Made by a program: the position numbers and the translations under genes
The notes under the pieces: generated by a model
Seen by the model: only the letters and a program-made list of their open reading frames with translations
Databases searched by the model: none
Told to the model about the DNA's origin: nothing
Source of the DNA: a virus
Length of the DNA stretch: 33,174 nucleotides
Virus record (IMG/VR): IMGVR_UViG_3300030060_004558
Location: 1 to 33,174 of that record
Direction: 5' to 3' (one strand)
Shown here: in pieces, positions 32,451 to 33,174 of the stretch
How the letters are laid out: the number at the start of each line of letters is the position of its first letter
Numbering within the stretch: the first letter of the stretch is position 1

Positions 32451-32815
32451 TATTCGCCCTCCATATCTTTACAGCACCAATTAGGGGTAAGTGTAAACTC
32501 ACACGCTTTATCCAAATCTTCCTTATATTGTTTTATAGCGTAGTGCAAGTTTTCAGCATGATTGAGATATTTAAGATAAATTCTTTTATTGTGTTGCAAT
32601 TCTTCACCATACGATTGAGTTATTCTGTCGCTATATTCACTCACCGCCATGCCGATTAATTTGTGCATAGTTTTAGTGTTGAACTCATTTCTACAATGAC
32701 TAAACCTTGATTTATTATGCTCACATTGAGAATCATTTATATCATCTATCAAGTCACAAATGATATCCTTCAACTCCTGTACTGTACTTTTCCTTAATTT
32801 ATAGTTTTTCAACAT
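32450..32815 (-). CDS. Hypothetical protein, 121 aa
   Basis: The family is not recognised. It is highly helical and charged: STVQELKDIICDLIDDINDS, HKLIGMAVSEYSDRITQ and LKYLNHAENLHYAIKQYKED. Six Cys residues are scattered (including CEHNKSRFSHC and WCC), possibly metal-binding, but without a standard spacing. The start overlaps the upstream stop by one base and the end overlaps the integrase start, so it shares an operon with the integrase. Confidence 0.65.
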   Translation of the reverse strand: MLKNYKLRKSTVQELKDIICDLIDDINDSQCEHNKSRFSHCRNEFNTKTMHKLIGMAVSEYSDRITQSYGEELQHNKRIYLKYLNHAENLHYAIKQYKEDLDKACEFTLTPNWCCKDMEGE

Positions 32816-33081
32816 TATTCGCTCTCCTTAGTGATTTTAATATCCCATCCAAAAGGTGAGTAAACTGTATGAGTCTCTCCAACTTTTAGTTTTTTAAGAT
32901 TCTCAATAGTGAAACCCAAATCAGTATCTTCACCATCTTCCTCAATATTCCAATTACCACCAATACCATCATCTACAAATTCTGACATTGTTACTATTCT
33001 TGGTTTCGTATCTGAATATTCCTCTTCGTTCCAAGTTACTAAGAATTTAACTTCTGGTTTTTTATTTTTATTATCTGACAT
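32815..33081 (-). CDS. Hypothetical acidic protein, 88 aa
   Basis: The family is not recognised. It starts with a basic MSDNKNKKPEVKFLV, then becomes acidic with an Asp/Glu/Gly-rich centre (FVDDGIGGNWNIEEDGEDTD) and ends in beta-like strands (KVGETHTVYSPFGWDIKITK). It is small, soluble and has no membrane or metal site. The start overlaps the preceding gene as TAATG. Small acidic proteins in early phage regions sometimes mimic DNA or bind host enzymes, but nothing specific supports that here. Confidence 0.65.
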   Translation of the reverse strand: MSDNKNKKPEVKFLVTWNEEEYSDTKPRIVTMSEFVDDGIGGNWNIEEDGEDTDLGFTIENLKKLKVGETHTVYSPFGWDIKITKESE

Positions 33082-33174
33082 TAGATTGCCCTCCCATCAA
33101 TGTTGTTTAACTCACGACCTCTATTGATGAACTCATTGCAAGTCTCAGGATCAATATTGTGTTTATCACACAAC
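33081..33174 (-). CDS. C-terminal end of a gene cut by the window edge
   Basis: The frame is open from the window edge to a TAA at 33081-33083, which overlaps the next ATG as TAATG. The visible 30 residues end CNEFINRGRELNNIDGRAI. The overlap style and the absence of any other use of this DNA support a real gene. Its identity cannot be judged. Confidence 0.5.
   Translation of the reverse strand, partial: LCDKHNIDPETCNEFINRGRELNNIDGRAI

Overview
The window is a contiguous piece of a tailed bacteriophage or prophage genome. Every supported gene lies on the minus strand, so transcription runs from high to low coordinates. Both ends cut through genes. By eye the DNA is about 40% GC and is packed with genes that often overlap by ATGA or TAATG. 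It combines a T7-type replication and transcription set (single-subunit RNA polymerase, SSB, endonuclease I, primase-helicase, family A DNA polymerase, 5'-3' exonuclease) with a different, podovirus-like virion set: a DUF5309 (SU10-type) major capsid protein, a long portal, and large ejection-type proteins. It also carries a tyrosine integrase and a repressor-like gene, so it is probably temperate. The host cannot be named from the sequence; a marine or other aquatic host is only a guess from general resemblance.

Layout in order of transcription. 33.2-29.8 kb is a lysogeny and accessory block: small unknown genes, tyrosine integrase, an XRE-type repressor and unknown neighbours. 29.7-25.9 kb has a putative phage promoter directly in front of the RNA polymerase gene, then a 56-aa gene, ssb, endonuclease I, an intrinsic terminator and the primase-helicase. 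24.3-21.7 kb has two DNA methyltransferases (a C5 enzyme broken by a frameshift at an A7 run, and an SPPY-type enzyme) and a 53-aa gene. 21.7-17.7 kb has DNA polymerase, exonuclease and small genes, including a DUF3310 protein. 17.66-17.04 kb holds no gene: it has a second copy of the phage promoter, a strong terminator about 300 nt downstream and a roughly 600-nt leader. 17.0-0 kb is the late block: tail fibre-like protein, a nozzle-like protein, three large putative ejection proteins (one ending in an ADP-ribosyltransferase-like domain), terminase, portal, scaffold, major capsid, a strong terminator, head-tail adaptor and a second tail fibre that is cut by the window edge.

The most striking feature is the major capsid gene. 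It is interrupted by two homologous group I introns of about 265 nt, separated by a 180-nt exon. Removing both gives a continuous 295-codon reading frame. Three stems differ between the copies by compensatory base changes, which is direct evidence for folded RNA.

No tRNA, CRISPR array, lysis gene or recognisable att site was found. Several genes too short for routine calling were found by reading ribosome-binding sites: 16, 36, 53, 54 and 56 codons.
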